A stretch of DNA of 64,000 bases. Source: SFEL01 sp963640685 (GTDB lineage: Bacteria > Bacillota > Clostridia > Christensenellales > CAG-138). Every line of letters begins with the position of its first letter. Positions within the stretch are counted from its first letter, which is position 1. This document shows positions 16,563 to 25,491 of the stretch, one piece after another. The notes below the pieces were generated by a model, which did not search any database, was not told where the DNA came from, and saw only the letters and a program-made list of their open reading frames with translations. Location: positions 28,808 to 92,807 of the forward strand of contig CAVIAA010000005.1 of assembly GCA_963640685.1 (NCBI GenBank), read 5' to 3'. The translations under genes and the position numbers were made by a program.

Positions 16563-18086
16563 TCAATAGAGCTTGACCAATGGAGTTACATTCTTAAGCT
16601 CTTCGCCGGTTATGACCGGCGTCAGGCTAAATTCCTGCATGTGCAGCGAGCTGTCCTGCTGTATCCACAGCGAACGCCCCTCCTCCTTTGGCAGCAGCGG
16701 CGTTGGCTCGGCTGCGTTTGAATATATCATCTTTGCAATATCGGGGTGAACGCGGAGAAGGTAGCCCGAGCAGCTCTCTGTTGCAAGCGCACGCATGAGC
16801 TTTTTTCTAACCTTGAGCAGCATGGTTTCTGTTGACATCACCCTGCCGCTGCCATTGCAGTACGGGCATGTGGTCTGCAGAACATTGCTGATGCATTTCC
16901 TTGATTTTTTGCGGGTCATTTCAACGAGGCCAAGCTGCGTTATGCCAAGCACGGAGGATTTTGTCCTGTCCTTTTTAAGCTCCTGACGCAGCGTGTCCAC
17001 GACCTTTTCCTTATCCCCGACCTCGTCCATGTCGATAAAGTCGATTATGATTATGCCGCTGATATCCCTCAACCGAAGCTGGCGGGCTATCTCCTTTGCC
17101 GCCTCGCAGTTGGTTTCGGTTATGGTATCCTGCAGGCTGTCGCTGCCGACGTATTTGCCGGTGTTTACATCGATAGTAGTCAGCGCCTCGGTCTGGTCGA
17201 TTATTATATAGGCGCCGTTCTTCATCCAAACCTTGCGGTTGAGCGCATGATCGATCGCCCCCTCAAGGCCGAGCTCGTCAAACCTGTCCGGCAGCTGCTC
17301 CTGCAACACCACCCTATTCTTAAGCGCGGGAGAGATTATGCCGGCGACCAGCTGAACCTTTTCGTAGAACTCACGGTTGTTTATGGTAAGCCTGTCTATC
17401 TCGGGCGTAAAGAGATCTCTTATAGTTCTGAATACCAGAGGTTCTTCGCCGTGAATGAGCCTTGGGGCGGTAAGCATACGGCTTTTTTGCTGTATCCTCT
17501 CCCAAAGGCGGGTAAGAAAGAGCATATCCGCTTCAAATTCTTCGGCGCTCTTATCCAGTGCCGCCGTGCGCACTATTACGCCCATATTATCAGGCTTGAC
17601 CTTTGCTATGGTCTCCTTTAGCCTGCTGCGTTCCTGCTCGTTTTCGATACGGCGGGATACGCCTATGTAGTTGACCATCGGCATGAGAACGAGCGTTCGC
17701 CCGGGAAGCGTGATGTGCGTGGTTACCCGAACTCCCTTTGTGCCGACCGGCTCCTTGAGCACCTGAACGAGTATCTCCTGCCCCGGTTTAACTATGTCCT
17801 TGATGTTGGGGATCTCCTGCCTGACCTCCTGCCCCTCGCCGAACTGAAAATCGCTGCTGTCCGGCAAAACGTCTCCGGCGTATAAAAAGGCGTTACGCTC
17901 CAGCCCAACATCAACAAATGCCGCTTGCATACCGGGCAGAACGTTCTGCACTCTGCCCTTGTAAATGTTGCCGACGAGCCGCTCTTTGCCGCGCTGCTCG
18001 ATATATATTTCGCTCGGCGAGTCGCCGTCCATCAGCACCACTCTGGTCTGGTATGGGTTTATGTCTACTACGAGTTCCTTGCTCAT
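16563..18086 (-). CDS. rng: Ribonuclease E/G-family endoribonuclease
   Basis: A 507-residue RNase G-type enzyme that cleaves single-stranded AU-rich RNA in rRNA maturation and mRNA decay. The N-terminal S1 domain is at about 35-120 (VGNIYKGRVQNVLPGMQAAF). The catalytic DNase I-like core contains the magnesium-binding aspartates in IDVNTGKYVG and IIIIDFIDMD, and CPYCNGSG near 405 is the zinc link that joins dimers. Length matches RNase G rather than the longer RNase E. It follows the SpoIVFB-like gene on the same strand across a weak hairpin. Confidence 0.93.
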   Translation of the reverse strand: MSKELVVDINPYQTRVVLMDGDSPSEIYIEQRGKERLVGNIYKGRVQNVLPGMQAAFVDVGLERNAFLYAGDVLPDSSDFQFGEGQEVRQEIPNIKDIVKPGQEILVQVLKEPVGTKGVRVTTHITLPGRTLVLMPMVNYIGVSRRIENEQERSRLKETIAKVKPDNMGVIVRTAALDKSAEEFEADMLFLTRLWERIQQKSRMLTAPRLIHGEEPLVFRTIRDLFTPEIDRLTINNREFYEKVQLVAGIISPALKNRVVLQEQLPDRFDELGLEGAIDHALNRKVWMKNGAYIIIDQTEALTTIDVNTGKYVGSDSLQDTITETNCEAAKEIARQLRLRDISGIIIIDFIDMDEVGDKEKVVDTLRQELKKDRTKSSVLGITQLGLVEMTRKKSRKCISNVLQTTCPYCNGSGRVMSTETMLLKVRKKLMRALATESCSGYLLRVHPDIAKMIYSNAAEPTPLLPKEEGRSLWIQQDSSLHMQEFSLTPVITGEELKNVTPLVKLY

Positions 18087-18107
18087 TATATAAAGGTTTC
18101 CTTAAAA

Positions 18108-18131
18108 CTAAAAATTAGAGCCTAACGGCTC
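18108..18131 (-). terminator. Weak terminator or attenuator between the spoIVFB-like gene and rng
   Basis: Minus strand: stem GAGCC/GGCTC with a TAAC-type loop (18118-18131) followed by TAATTTTTAG. The short stem makes partial termination likely at most. Confidence 0.4.
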
Positions 18132-18168
18132 AGGCTACATTAAAAACTACCTAACTAAGCACATAATA

Positions 18169-18783
18169 TCATCTAAATCGCCTCGGGTCAATGCGCGTCT
18201 TTGTTTTTGCGCCGCAGGCGCGCAGACAGCGGAGGACTCCGCTCTCTTTCTTCTGAGGAGCCAAGAGCAGAAAAACACCAAAAGTTATCGCGGTTGGGTT
18301 TGCGCTGAGGCAGCCGGCAAGTATAAGCGCCGCCGCGATGACCGCCCCAATAAAGCGCATCGCCCCCTGCGGCAGCCTGACGCCCGCCATATCGGCCATA
18401 CACCTGACAGCCCTTCCCCCGTCCAGCGGGTATACCGGCAGCAGGTTCATCAGCGCTATATATAAATTGGCCTCGCCGAAGCCTTGTAGCGCAGTAAGCC
18501 CCGAGGCTGCAGCGGCTGTGTACTCTGCGAGGCTGAATATCGGACCCGCCATGGCGATGAGCAGCTCATCAGCCGGGCTTGATATATCGTCGATATCCGC
18601 CCGGCATCCGTATGGCAGAAGCTCTATCGCGGACACTTGGCACCCGAGCATATACGCTGCGGCGCAATGAGCACACTCGTGGGAAAATATTGCGGCGGCG
18701 TACATGACAAAGCTGCTGGAGCCGGAGAAAAGACAAATTATGCACAGCAGCACAAAACAGGGGCTGCATTTGATTTTTGGCAT
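18169..18783 (-). CDS. SpoIVFB-like intramembrane metalloprotease (M50)
   Basis: About 204 residues with several hydrophobic segments and the site-2-protease hallmarks: HECAH (HExxH, 35-39) in a membrane segment and PLDGG (Asp about 121) as the third zinc-ligand region. SpoIVFB processes pro-sigma-K in the mother cell of sporulating bacteria. The ATG at 18783 is chosen; the frame is open to a TTG at 18828, which would overlap the upstream gene by 32 bases. That upstream gene is a degenerate LytM protein like SpoIVFA, the known partner of SpoIVFB, so the pair copies the Bacillus spoIVFA-spoIVFB arrangement. Other M50 roles cannot be excluded. Confidence 0.78.
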   Translation of the reverse strand: MPKIKCSPCFVLLCIICLFSGSSSFVMYAAAIFSHECAHCAAAYMLGCQVSAIELLPYGCRADIDDISSPADELLIAMAGPIFSLAEYTAAAASGLTALQGFGEANLYIALMNLLPVYPLDGGRAVRCMADMAGVRLPQGAMRFIGAVIAAALILAGCLSANPTAITFGVFLLLAPQKKESGVLRCLRACGAKTKTRIDPRRFR

Positions 18784-18796
18784 ACCGATATATCTA

Positions 18797-19276
18797 TCAG
18801 ATAGCTCCGCCGGTGTCAATATATTCAAGCACGCTCACGGGCCGACCGCTCTTATATACGCGAACGGCAACGCTGTCCCCGGCAGTGCCGAGGGTGTCGC
18901 CGCGGGCGACCGGCTGCCCTTCTTCAACGCTGAGCTGCGAAAGCCCCGCTATGCATACTGTGATATCCCCCTCCGTCCAAAGCTCGACTGCACCGTTCTC
19001 GGCGCCTCTTACCCTGCCGCTGCCCGGTGCGGGAACGACTTTGCCATCGGCACCGCAAATGGTCAGCAGCAGCCCGTCTTCATCCGAAGTGCAGCTGCCG
19101 CCGATATCAAGGCTCAGCCGTTGATCCTGCGAAAACACCTCGATAATGCCGGGCAGCTCAACGAACCTGAGCTTACCCAAATACTCCCCGCCTATTTCCT
19201 CGCTACTTACTGCATGGGCTGCGCCGCAAATCAGCAGGCAAAGCCCGATTTTGGTCAGCATACTGCCGGAATCCAT
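18797..19276 (-). CDS. Degenerate LytM/M23 protein, SpoIVFA-like
   Basis: A 159-residue protein with one N-terminal hydrophobic segment (about 7-24) and a C-terminal M23/LytM-like beta domain (about 75-150) that has lost the zinc ligands: where M23 peptidases have HLHFEV it reads VAVRVYKSG. SpoIVFA of Bacillus has this same build and regulates SpoIVFB. AAAGGGGG seven bases before the ATG at 19276 supports the start. It follows rodA in the envelope operon and precedes the M50 protease. A structural murein-binding role is the main alternative. Confidence 0.68.
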   Translation of the reverse strand: MDSGSMLTKIGLCLLICGAAHAVSSEEIGGEYLGKLRFVELPGIIEVFSQDQRLSLDIGGSCTSDEDGLLLTICGADGKVVPAPGSGRVRGAENGAVELWTEGDITVCIAGLSQLSVEEGQPVARGDTLGTAGDSVAVRVYKSGRPVSVLEYIDTGGAI

Positions 19277-19352
19277 ATAAAAGCCCCCTTTCGCCCATGC
19301 TTTATCATATGAGCGAAAGAGGGAGAAAATCAGTGCTGCTTTGACAGTGGCA

Positions 19353-20456
19353 TCATCGCTTCTTTACCTGCCGCTGCATCCATACGTTTTCCACTATGCC
19401 TACGGCTATCAGGTTAGTCAGCAGGTTAGAGCCCCCGTAGCTTATAAACGGCAGCGGTATGCCGGTTACCGGCATGAGGCCTATGGTCATGCCGATATTC
19501 TCAAAAACGTGAGCTGTGAACATACCCGCAACGCCGACGACGAGGCAGGTCCCGAAGGAATCCTTGGTGTGCATCGCGATGTATATCCAGCGGAATATCA
19601 GCGCAAAGAAGAGACAGATTATTATAGTGCCGCCAACAAAGCCAAGCCCCTCAACAATGCCGGCAAAGATAAAGTCGGTATGCCGCTCCGGCACAAAGCG
19701 CAGCTGTGCGAGCGTGCCTTCGGTAAAGAAGCCCTTGCCTGTCAGCTGCCCCGAGCCTATGGCTATTTTTGACTGGGAGACGTTATAGCCGGAGCCCTGA
19801 AGGTCTGCCTCCGGGTTCATGAATACATCTATGCGTTGTCGCTGCGTGTCGCTCAGCACAAAATAATATGCAAGCGGCATGATAACGACCAATGCGCCCG
19901 CAGCTGCACATATATACACCCAAGATATGCGGCCGATGAAGTATATGAACACCATTATGCATATAAAGACAAAAGCCGTGCCAAAGTCCGGCTGCATCAT
20001 TACCAGCACCGTAGGCACGGCGCAGTACATGGTGGTTTTTATTATGTAGCCCAGTCCCTCAAACCGGCCGTATTTGTCCATGCTGTCACCAACGTACTTT
20101 GAAAGCACAATGATTACGCTTATTTTGCACAGCTCGCCGGGCTGGAGGGCGCGATCTATGAAATCCAGCTTGAACCAGCCCGCAATGCCCCTCGTCGTGC
20201 CCGCAGCAAATATCATGATAAGCAGCAGCAGGTTGCCGACGTACAGATACTTTATCAGGAACCTGAACATATGATAGTCCAGCGCCATCATAACCAGCAT
20301 GGCGGCAAGACCTATGAGGAAATTTACGAGCTGCTTTTTAACGTAGTAGAGGTTCAGCTTGTCTATATAATCCGAAAGGGATGCCTCCGTTCCGTCGAAC
20401 GGATCCGCCATTATGCTGGCGATGCTGACAAGCCCTATCGAAATCAGCGCCAGCAC
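19353..20456 (-). CDS. rodA: RodA/FtsW/SpoVE-family peptidoglycan polymerase (RodA-like), start uncertain
   Basis: At least 367 residues with about ten membrane segments, a SEDS glycosyltransferase that polymerises lipid II together with a class B PBP. Family phrases include IDRALQPGELCKISVII, MMQPDFGTAFVF and the C-terminal PFISYGGSNLL. The GTG at 20456 starts inside the first membrane helix and lacks a ribosome site. The frame stays open upstream (DKDLFKKIDWITILL, a normal SEDS N-terminus) to a stop near 20528, with AAAGGGGGG at 20513-20521, yet this stretch has no ATG, GTG or TTG. The true start is probably non-canonical (CTG or ATA around 20503-20512) or the sequence has an error. It sits between pgi and the SpoIVFA-like gene. 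Confidence 0.85.
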   Translation of the reverse strand: MLALISIGLVSIASIMADPFDGTEASLSDYIDKLNLYYVKKQLVNFLIGLAAMLVMMALDYHMFRFLIKYLYVGNLLLLIMIFAAGTTRGIAGWFKLDFIDRALQPGELCKISVIIVLSKYVGDSMDKYGRFEGLGYIIKTTMYCAVPTVLVMMQPDFGTAFVFICIMVFIYFIGRISWVYICAAAGALVVIMPLAYYFVLSDTQRQRIDVFMNPEADLQGSGYNVSQSKIAIGSGQLTGKGFFTEGTLAQLRFVPERHTDFIFAGIVEGLGFVGGTIIICLFFALIFRWIYIAMHTKDSFGTCLVVGVAGMFTAHVFENIGMTIGLMPVTGIPLPFISYGGSNLLTNLIAVGIVENVWMQRQVKKR

Positions 20457-20540
20457 CAGCAGTATGGTTATCCAGTCTATTTTTTTAAACAGGTCCTTGT
20501 CTATATCGACCAGCCCCCCTTTCCGCGTCGGCAGTTAGAT

Positions 20541-21956
20541 TCAGATGATATAGCGCACCTCTTTTTTAGGCGCCGCGTCCAGCTCCCTTTTCTTTTCGTC
20601 GTAGCCGTGCTTGCCGAGCAGGGCATAGGTCGCATTCTTGCCCTCCTCAACGCCGGGCTGGTCAAAGGCGTTTATTTTCAAAAGCTCCCCTGCAAATGCC
20701 GTCTCAAGCTCAAAGAGGCACAGAAGCTGACCGACCGTAAAGGGGTTCACCTCGGGCAGGGTGATAGTGCAGCTCAGGTGGCCGCTCTTTTGAACGGCAT
20801 ATTCCGTTGCAAACTGCTCGCATTTTATAAGCTCGTTGAAGGTGTGCCCGCTCAAAAACGCAACGTCGGGTATGTCGTCGTATGCATGCGGTATTTCAAC
20901 CGTTGTGCGGTAGCGGTCAACGCCTATGAAGGTAATTACCTTGTCAAATGGCCCCTCGGTATACAGCTGCACCTGAGAGTGCTGGTCCGTTACGCCTAGC
21001 GACTTTACCGGAGTTTGTCCGGTATGAGCGGGAGTTCCGTCATTGTGAACTGCCTTGCCGAGGGATTCAGCCCAAAGCTGGGCGAACCAGTCCGCCATGT
21101 ACCTGAGCGAGTCCGCATACGGCATCATGACATTGATATTGCAGCCCTTCTCCATTGCCTTTACCTGAAGCGCAGCGAGCATGTATGCCGGGTTGTGCCA
21201 TATGTCGTGGGTCGTACAAAGCTCGTCCATATATGCTGCGCCCGCAAGCAGCTCCTCAATATCTACACCACACACGGCCGCCGCAAGCAGACCGACGGGG
21301 CAAAGCTCGCTGAACCTTCCGCCAACGCCGTCCGGCACATAGAAGGTATCCAATCCAAACTGTTTTGCTATTTTTATCAGGTTGCCCTTCTCGCGGTCGG
21401 TGGTGGCGATGATATGCCTTGTCCAGCCATCGCCGAGCTTTTCCCTCAGTATGCTCGTTATAAGCAAAAGCTGAGACATGGTTTCGGACGTGCTGCCGGA
21501 TTTTGTGATAACGTTAAAGGCGGTGCGCTCCGGGTCTATGACCTCAAGCAGCGATGACATCCTCTCCGGATCAACATTGTCCTCAACGAAGAGTCTGGGG
21601 CCGCCCCGCTTATCCTTGGGCAGGTCGTTGTAGCGCAGGCTGCACAGCGCCTGATGCACGGCGGTTGGACCCAACGCGCTGCCGCCGATACCAAGTACAA
21701 CGAAGTCGTCAAAGCCGCGGCGTATTTCATCCGCTTTGGCGTTTATTGCTCTTACTACCTCGCCCTGCTCAAAGGGCAGCTCACGCCATTTCATGCTGCC
21801 GCGCTTATCGTCCATGCGCTGCGCTGCGGCCTCGTAATCCTCCGATAGCAGCTCTTCTGGCGCAATGCCGCCCTTAACAAAGCCGCTCATCATGCTGTTG
21901 AAGTCCACCCTCAGGCGCATCGCCCTTCTGAAAGCCTCATCGTTAAAGCGATTCAT
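20541..21956 (-). CDS. pgi: Glucose-6-phosphate isomerase
   Basis: A 471-residue phosphoglucose isomerase interconverting glucose-6-phosphate and fructose-6-phosphate in the cytosol. Two SIS subdomains are visible: GIGGSALGP near 90 and ITKSGSTSETMSQ near 150, followed by the family regions around VGGRFSEL and GTPAHTG. GGAGGTATTTAACC before the ATG is a good ribosome site. The gene lies within a cell-wall operon between the class B PBP and rodA; it may help steer fructose-6-phosphate toward amino-sugar synthesis, but that is inference from context. Confidence 0.96.
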   Translation of the reverse strand: MNRFNDEAFRRAMRLRVDFNSMMSGFVKGGIAPEELLSEDYEAAAQRMDDKRGSMKWRELPFEQGEVVRAINAKADEIRRGFDDFVVLGIGGSALGPTAVHQALCSLRYNDLPKDKRGGPRLFVEDNVDPERMSSLLEVIDPERTAFNVITKSGSTSETMSQLLLITSILREKLGDGWTRHIIATTDREKGNLIKIAKQFGLDTFYVPDGVGGRFSELCPVGLLAAAVCGVDIEELLAGAAYMDELCTTHDIWHNPAYMLAALQVKAMEKGCNINVMMPYADSLRYMADWFAQLWAESLGKAVHNDGTPAHTGQTPVKSLGVTDQHSQVQLYTEGPFDKVITFIGVDRYRTTVEIPHAYDDIPDVAFLSGHTFNELIKCEQFATEYAVQKSGHLSCTITLPEVNPFTVGQLLCLFELETAFAGELLKINAFDQPGVEEGKNATYALLGKHGYDEKKRELDAAPKKEVRYII

Positions 21957-22002
21957 GGTTAAATACCTCCGTATGTAAAAATATATAAATCACGTGGCTG
22001 TG

Positions 22003-23562
22003 TCAGTAGCCTAGCTTAACGGCCTTCTTTAGCAGCTTGCCGGCGAGCGGCGCAGCGGCGCTCGAGCCTCCGCCGGCCTGTTCGAGAATAACGGTCACTG
22101 CAAGCGGGTGCTCGTCGTCGGCAATAAAGCCTGTGAACCACGAATGGGTCTTGACGCTCTTGTTTGAGGACACCTCGGCGCTGCCGGTTTTTCCGCCGAC
22201 CTTGTAGCCGTCCAGAGCGGCGCTTCTGCCAGTTCCGTCGGATACGGTTCCGAACATGGCGTCCTGCATTATCTTGGCCTCTGCGGCGGTCAAAACTGTC
22301 TTATATACCTTGCTTGAGGCGGTCAGCTTTACTCTGTTGTTGCTGTCCGCGACCTTGTAGAGCAGCCTCGGCTCCATCATCACCCCGTTGTTTGCAATGG
22401 CTGCGGTCAGCATACAGGTCTGCATGGGGGTCACGAGGTCCTTATACTGGCCTATGCCGGACCATGCTACCTCAAGGTCGGTACTGCCCTTTTCAAAGGA
22501 GCTTGAGTAGAGCATCATGTCGTTGAACATGAACTCGTCGCCTATGCCAAGCTCCTTTGCTACGGTCGCAAGCCTGGATGCGCCTATCTCCATCGCGAGC
22601 TTTGCAAACGTGTTGTTGCAGGATTTTGCAAAGGCGGTGTATATATCCACTTCGCCGTGGTATTCGCTGTGCGAATCACGTATTATGCTGTACAGCTCGC
22701 TTGCGGCGGGCTCTGCACCGGTGTCCTCCGCCCCCTCCTGCTTGCGGTCGTAGCTTATTTTTTTGCTGGCCTCGGCGAAGTCTGCGTCGTCAACATGGAT
22801 GTTGGGCAGGTATTTGCCTGTGGCCTTATCGAACACCAGAGCGCCGTCACAGTTGAAAGTCCTGCTCTCTATCCCGGGCAGATAGCGCAGCGCGGCTATC
22901 ATGGTAACTATCTTAAAGGTCGAGCCTGGAGTATACCGACCCATGGTCACACGGTTCACCATTGCGCTGGAGGCAAGCTCCTTGTCTCCGCTTATGTAGT
23001 CCTCCATGTATTTCGCGTCAAATGTCGGCTGACTGACCGAGGCGAGTATCTCCCCCGTCTTGTAGTTCATGAGCACTACGGCGCCCCAGTAGTCGTCCAT
23101 GAGGCTATATGCGTATTCACACAACTCTGAATCTGCCGTAAGCAGTACTGTCGAGCCGACTTTTTGCTGCGTCCCGATGAGCTGCTCAAATTCATCCGTA
23201 AGGTTGCTGTCAAATCCCAGCAGATACTTTGCAAACATGGATTCCGCGCCGAAGGTCTGTCCGTAGGTGTCGCCAAGGATATGGCACATCGAGCGGCGCA
23301 TGGCCTTTATGTCAACGTACTTGCGTTCTCCGTCGCTGTCGGTATAGGCGAGGCGCACGCCGTTTCTATCCAGCAGCATGCCGGCGGCGATCGTCCCCTT
23401 GCGGTTCGCAACGCGGGTGTTATACGGGCTTGAGAACCACCTGTTGCCGTATACGTTGACGATATACACCAAATATACGCTGAGCACTATAAACATTGCG
23501 CAGAACAGCGCGAGCATTGCCTTTATGTGGTTCCTTGTGCTGTTCTTTTTGTCTTTTTTCAT
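22003..23562 (-). CDS. Class B penicillin-binding protein (PbpA/SpoVD-like transpeptidase)
   Basis: A 519-residue peptidoglycan DD-transpeptidase with one N-terminal membrane anchor (about 12-36) and an extracellular transpeptidase domain. The active-site motifs are STFK (SxxK, in GSTFKIVT), SCN (SxN, in KSCNNTF) and KTG (in VGGKTGSAEV). An insertion of charged residues follows NIHVDDADFAE. Length and motif layout fit the short PbpA-type class B PBPs found next to ftsW and FHA genes in Clostridia and Actinobacteria. It lies 24 bases after the SEDS gene, its probable partner. Confidence 0.9.
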   Translation of the reverse strand: MKKDKKNSTRNHIKAMLALFCAMFIVLSVYLVYIVNVYGNRWFSSPYNTRVANRKGTIAAGMLLDRNGVRLAYTDSDGERKYVDIKAMRRSMCHILGDTYGQTFGAESMFAKYLLGFDSNLTDEFEQLIGTQQKVGSTVLLTADSELCEYAYSLMDDYWGAVVLMNYKTGEILASVSQPTFDAKYMEDYISGDKELASSAMVNRVTMGRYTPGSTFKIVTMIAALRYLPGIESRTFNCDGALVFDKATGKYLPNIHVDDADFAEASKKISYDRKQEGAEDTGAEPAASELYSIIRDSHSEYHGEVDIYTAFAKSCNNTFAKLAMEIGASRLATVAKELGIGDEFMFNDMMLYSSSFEKGSTDLEVAWSGIGQYKDLVTPMQTCMLTAAIANNGVMMEPRLLYKVADSNNRVKLTASSKVYKTVLTAAEAKIMQDAMFGTVSDGTGRSAALDGYKVGGKTGSAEVSSNKSVKTHSWFTGFIADDEHPLAVTVILEQAGGGSSAAAPLAGKLLKKAVKLGY

Positions 23563-23586
23563 ATTGCTGACCTCTTGAAGCGGCCG

Positions 23587-24840
23587 TTAGACGCTCTCGT
23601 CCCCAGCCTCGTAAATGGCGTCCTGAAGCATTTCGCCGTTTTGAACGGAAACCCCTTCGAGTATTCCTAAAAGCATCATACAGGCTATCATGGAGCTTCC
23701 TCCGTAGCTCACAAAGGGCATGGTTATGCCGGTGAGCGGAATGAGCTTTATAACGCCTGCGATTATTATAAAGCTCTGCAGCGTTATGAGCACGGTGCAG
23801 CCGAATGCCACCAGCATAAGATACCTGCTGCGGGCATTTAAAGCTATGAGCGCCCCGCGCACTATAAATGCCAGATACAGCGCGATCACCGCTATGCCGA
23901 AGATTATGCCGAACTCCTCGCATATAACGGCAAAAATATAGTCGGTATTATATGCCGGTATGCTCTTTGGCAGCCCCTTTGTAAGGCCGAGGCCCCATAG
24001 ACCGCCCGAGGCTATCGCCATCAGCCCTTGAGCGACCTGATAGCCGCTGGTGGAGTATGTGGCCCAAGGGTTGAGCCATATGGCGAACCTTGCACGGACG
24101 TGGTCAAAGGCGTAATAGCTTGCAACGGCGCCGGCAGCACCCGCGCCGAGACCCACGAGTGTTGTCGTGAGCTTGCCCGTTGCGGTGTAAAACATGATAA
24201 GATAGGTGCCGCATATGAGCAGCGCCGCGCCGAGGTCCCTTTCTGCAACGAGAAGTCCGGCGACTATTATAGCAAATATCGCAGAGGGCAGCCAGTCCCA
24301 AGTAGTTTTTACCCTTGCAAAGTGGTTCGCCATAACGAACACCAGCGCGACCTTGACAAACTCCGAGGGCTGCACGCTTATGCTGCCAAGGGTTATCCAG
24401 TTCTTTGCACCGCCGTTTTCCGTTCCGATGACGAGCAGCACACCTGTCACCGCAATGCTCAATACCATGAGCGGTATGTCCATTACCCGAAGGAACCTTG
24501 GCGAGCGCATGAGCAGCATGCATATTATCATTGCGACTATGCCTATGCCGAACCATATCAGCTGCTTGAAGGCGACCTCATAGGATAGCCTATACTGCAC
24601 TATCATGCCTATGCCGGCAAGCAGATTCGCTATCACCAGTATAAACCTGTCGGCGTATCTTGATATCCACAGTATCACTATATACTGCAGGAGCAGCACG
24701 GCGATAAGCCCTGCCGCAAAGGCGAGCGCCTTATAGTCAAAGCTCTCATCCCGCAGCGAAAGCAGCGCAAACGCGGCCAGCTCGAATATTATGACAAGAC
24801 CCAACAGGCCTGCCGCACTAAGCTGTCTGACCCTGTTCAT
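23587..24840 (-). CDS. FtsW/RodA/SpoVE-family SEDS peptidoglycan polymerase (FtsW-like)
   Basis: A 417-residue membrane protein with about ten to twelve hydrophobic segments. SEDS hallmarks include LGSISVQPSEFVKVALVF, ERDLGAALL (containing the catalytic-type Asp region) and PFVSYGGSSMIA near the C-terminus. It probably works with the class B PBP directly downstream. GGAGGC before the ATG at 24840 supports the start, which overlaps the end of the FHA gene by 23 bases. It is the second SEDS protein of this operon; which one serves division and which elongation or sporulation cannot be told from sequence alone. Confidence 0.93.
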   Translation of the reverse strand: MNRVRQLSAAGLLGLVIIFELAAFALLSLRDESFDYKALAFAAGLIAVLLLQYIVILWISRYADRFILVIANLLAGIGMIVQYRLSYEVAFKQLIWFGIGIVAMIICMLLMRSPRFLRVMDIPLMVLSIAVTGVLLVIGTENGGAKNWITLGSISVQPSEFVKVALVFVMANHFARVKTTWDWLPSAIFAIIVAGLLVAERDLGAALLICGTYLIMFYTATGKLTTTLVGLGAGAAGAVASYYAFDHVRARFAIWLNPWATYSTSGYQVAQGLMAIASGGLWGLGLTKGLPKSIPAYNTDYIFAVICEEFGIIFGIAVIALYLAFIVRGALIALNARSRYLMLVAFGCTVLITLQSFIIIAGVIKLIPLTGITMPFVSYGGSSMIACMMLLGILEGVSVQNGEMLQDAIYEAGDESV

Positions 24841-25303
24841 TTTCCGCCTCCTCGCAGCGCACTCGCTTCATTCTGTAATAGAACCTTACATTGCCGAGCT
24901 GCACGAGGTCACCCTCCGCAAGCTCCTCTACCCTGTGCTCCATCTGCTCGCCGTTTATAAGTATCTTTGCCCTGCCGTACCTTTTAAGGTACACAAAGCC
25001 GCCCTTTTCGTATATTTTCGCGTGCTTGCGCCTTATCGAGCCGTCCTCGATGCATATATCGCATTTTTTGCCGCGGCCTATGATATTGTTTTTTACGAGT
25101 ATATACCCCTCCTCGTTGTTGTCAAACGGGGGGAGAAACTCGATATGCCGCGCATAGCCCTTTTCCAGCCAGTTCTTTACACGTCTAAGCTCGTTGTACT
25201 CGCAGACGGAGTGATAAACTATCCTGAAAAGTATATAAACTATGGCTGCAATGAAGAAGTATCTCATACCGGATACCAGCAGCGAATATATATCGGAACG
25301 CAA
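24818..25303 (-). CDS. FHA-domain membrane protein of the cell-wall operon
   Basis: A 161-residue protein with one N-terminal membrane helix (about 10-30) and a cytoplasmic FHA domain (about 65-150) bearing NNIIGRGKKCDICIEDGSI and RRKHAKIY, the Gly-Arg and Ser-x-x-His-type elements that bind phosphothreonine; here the Ser is in DGSIRRKHA. The start is the TTG at 25303, since GGAGG lies seven bases before it. The frame is open to 25492, but nothing upstream has a ribosome site. FHA proteins next to FtsW/PbpA genes link envelope growth to Ser/Thr kinases. Confidence 0.85.
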   Translation of the reverse strand: MRSDIYSLLVSGMRYFFIAAIVYILFRIVYHSVCEYNELRRVKNWLEKGYARHIEFLPPFDNNEEGYILVKNNIIGRGKKCDICIEDGSIRRKHAKIYEKGGFVYLKRYGRAKILINGEQMEHRVEELAEGDLVQLGNVRFYYRMKRVRCEEAENEQGQTA

Positions 25304-25337
25304 GCGATCGCCTCCAAGCATATTCTTGTTTAATATC

Positions 25338-25346
25338 ATTATACCA
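25338..25346 (-). promoter_or_regulatory. Extended -10 promoter of the FHA-ftsW-pbpA-pgi-rodA operon
   Basis: Minus strand: TGG followed by TATAAT (-10 at 25338-25343), an extended -10 element; no good -35 is seen at 16-18 bp. It lies 35 bases before the TTG start. Confidence 0.55.
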
Positions 25347-25403
25347 TAAAATAAAGGCATATCTGTGACTTGTTTATCAACAATGACGGATTTCGCCGCA
25401 AAA

Positions 25404-25432
25404 ATACAAAAAGAGCCGCGAATCTGCGGCTC
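25404..25432 (-). terminator. Rho-independent terminator of the small lipoprotein gene
   Basis: Minus strand: stem GAGCCGC/GCGGCTC with a 6-base loop (25413-25432) followed by TTTTTGTATTTTT. Almost the same hairpin and flank recur at 26583-26610. Confidence 0.8.
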
Positions 25433-25491
25433 CTGGCTACCCGTCTTTACTTCCATATCGCTGGGCAGGGCGATTTTATTGTGATGCAGCA

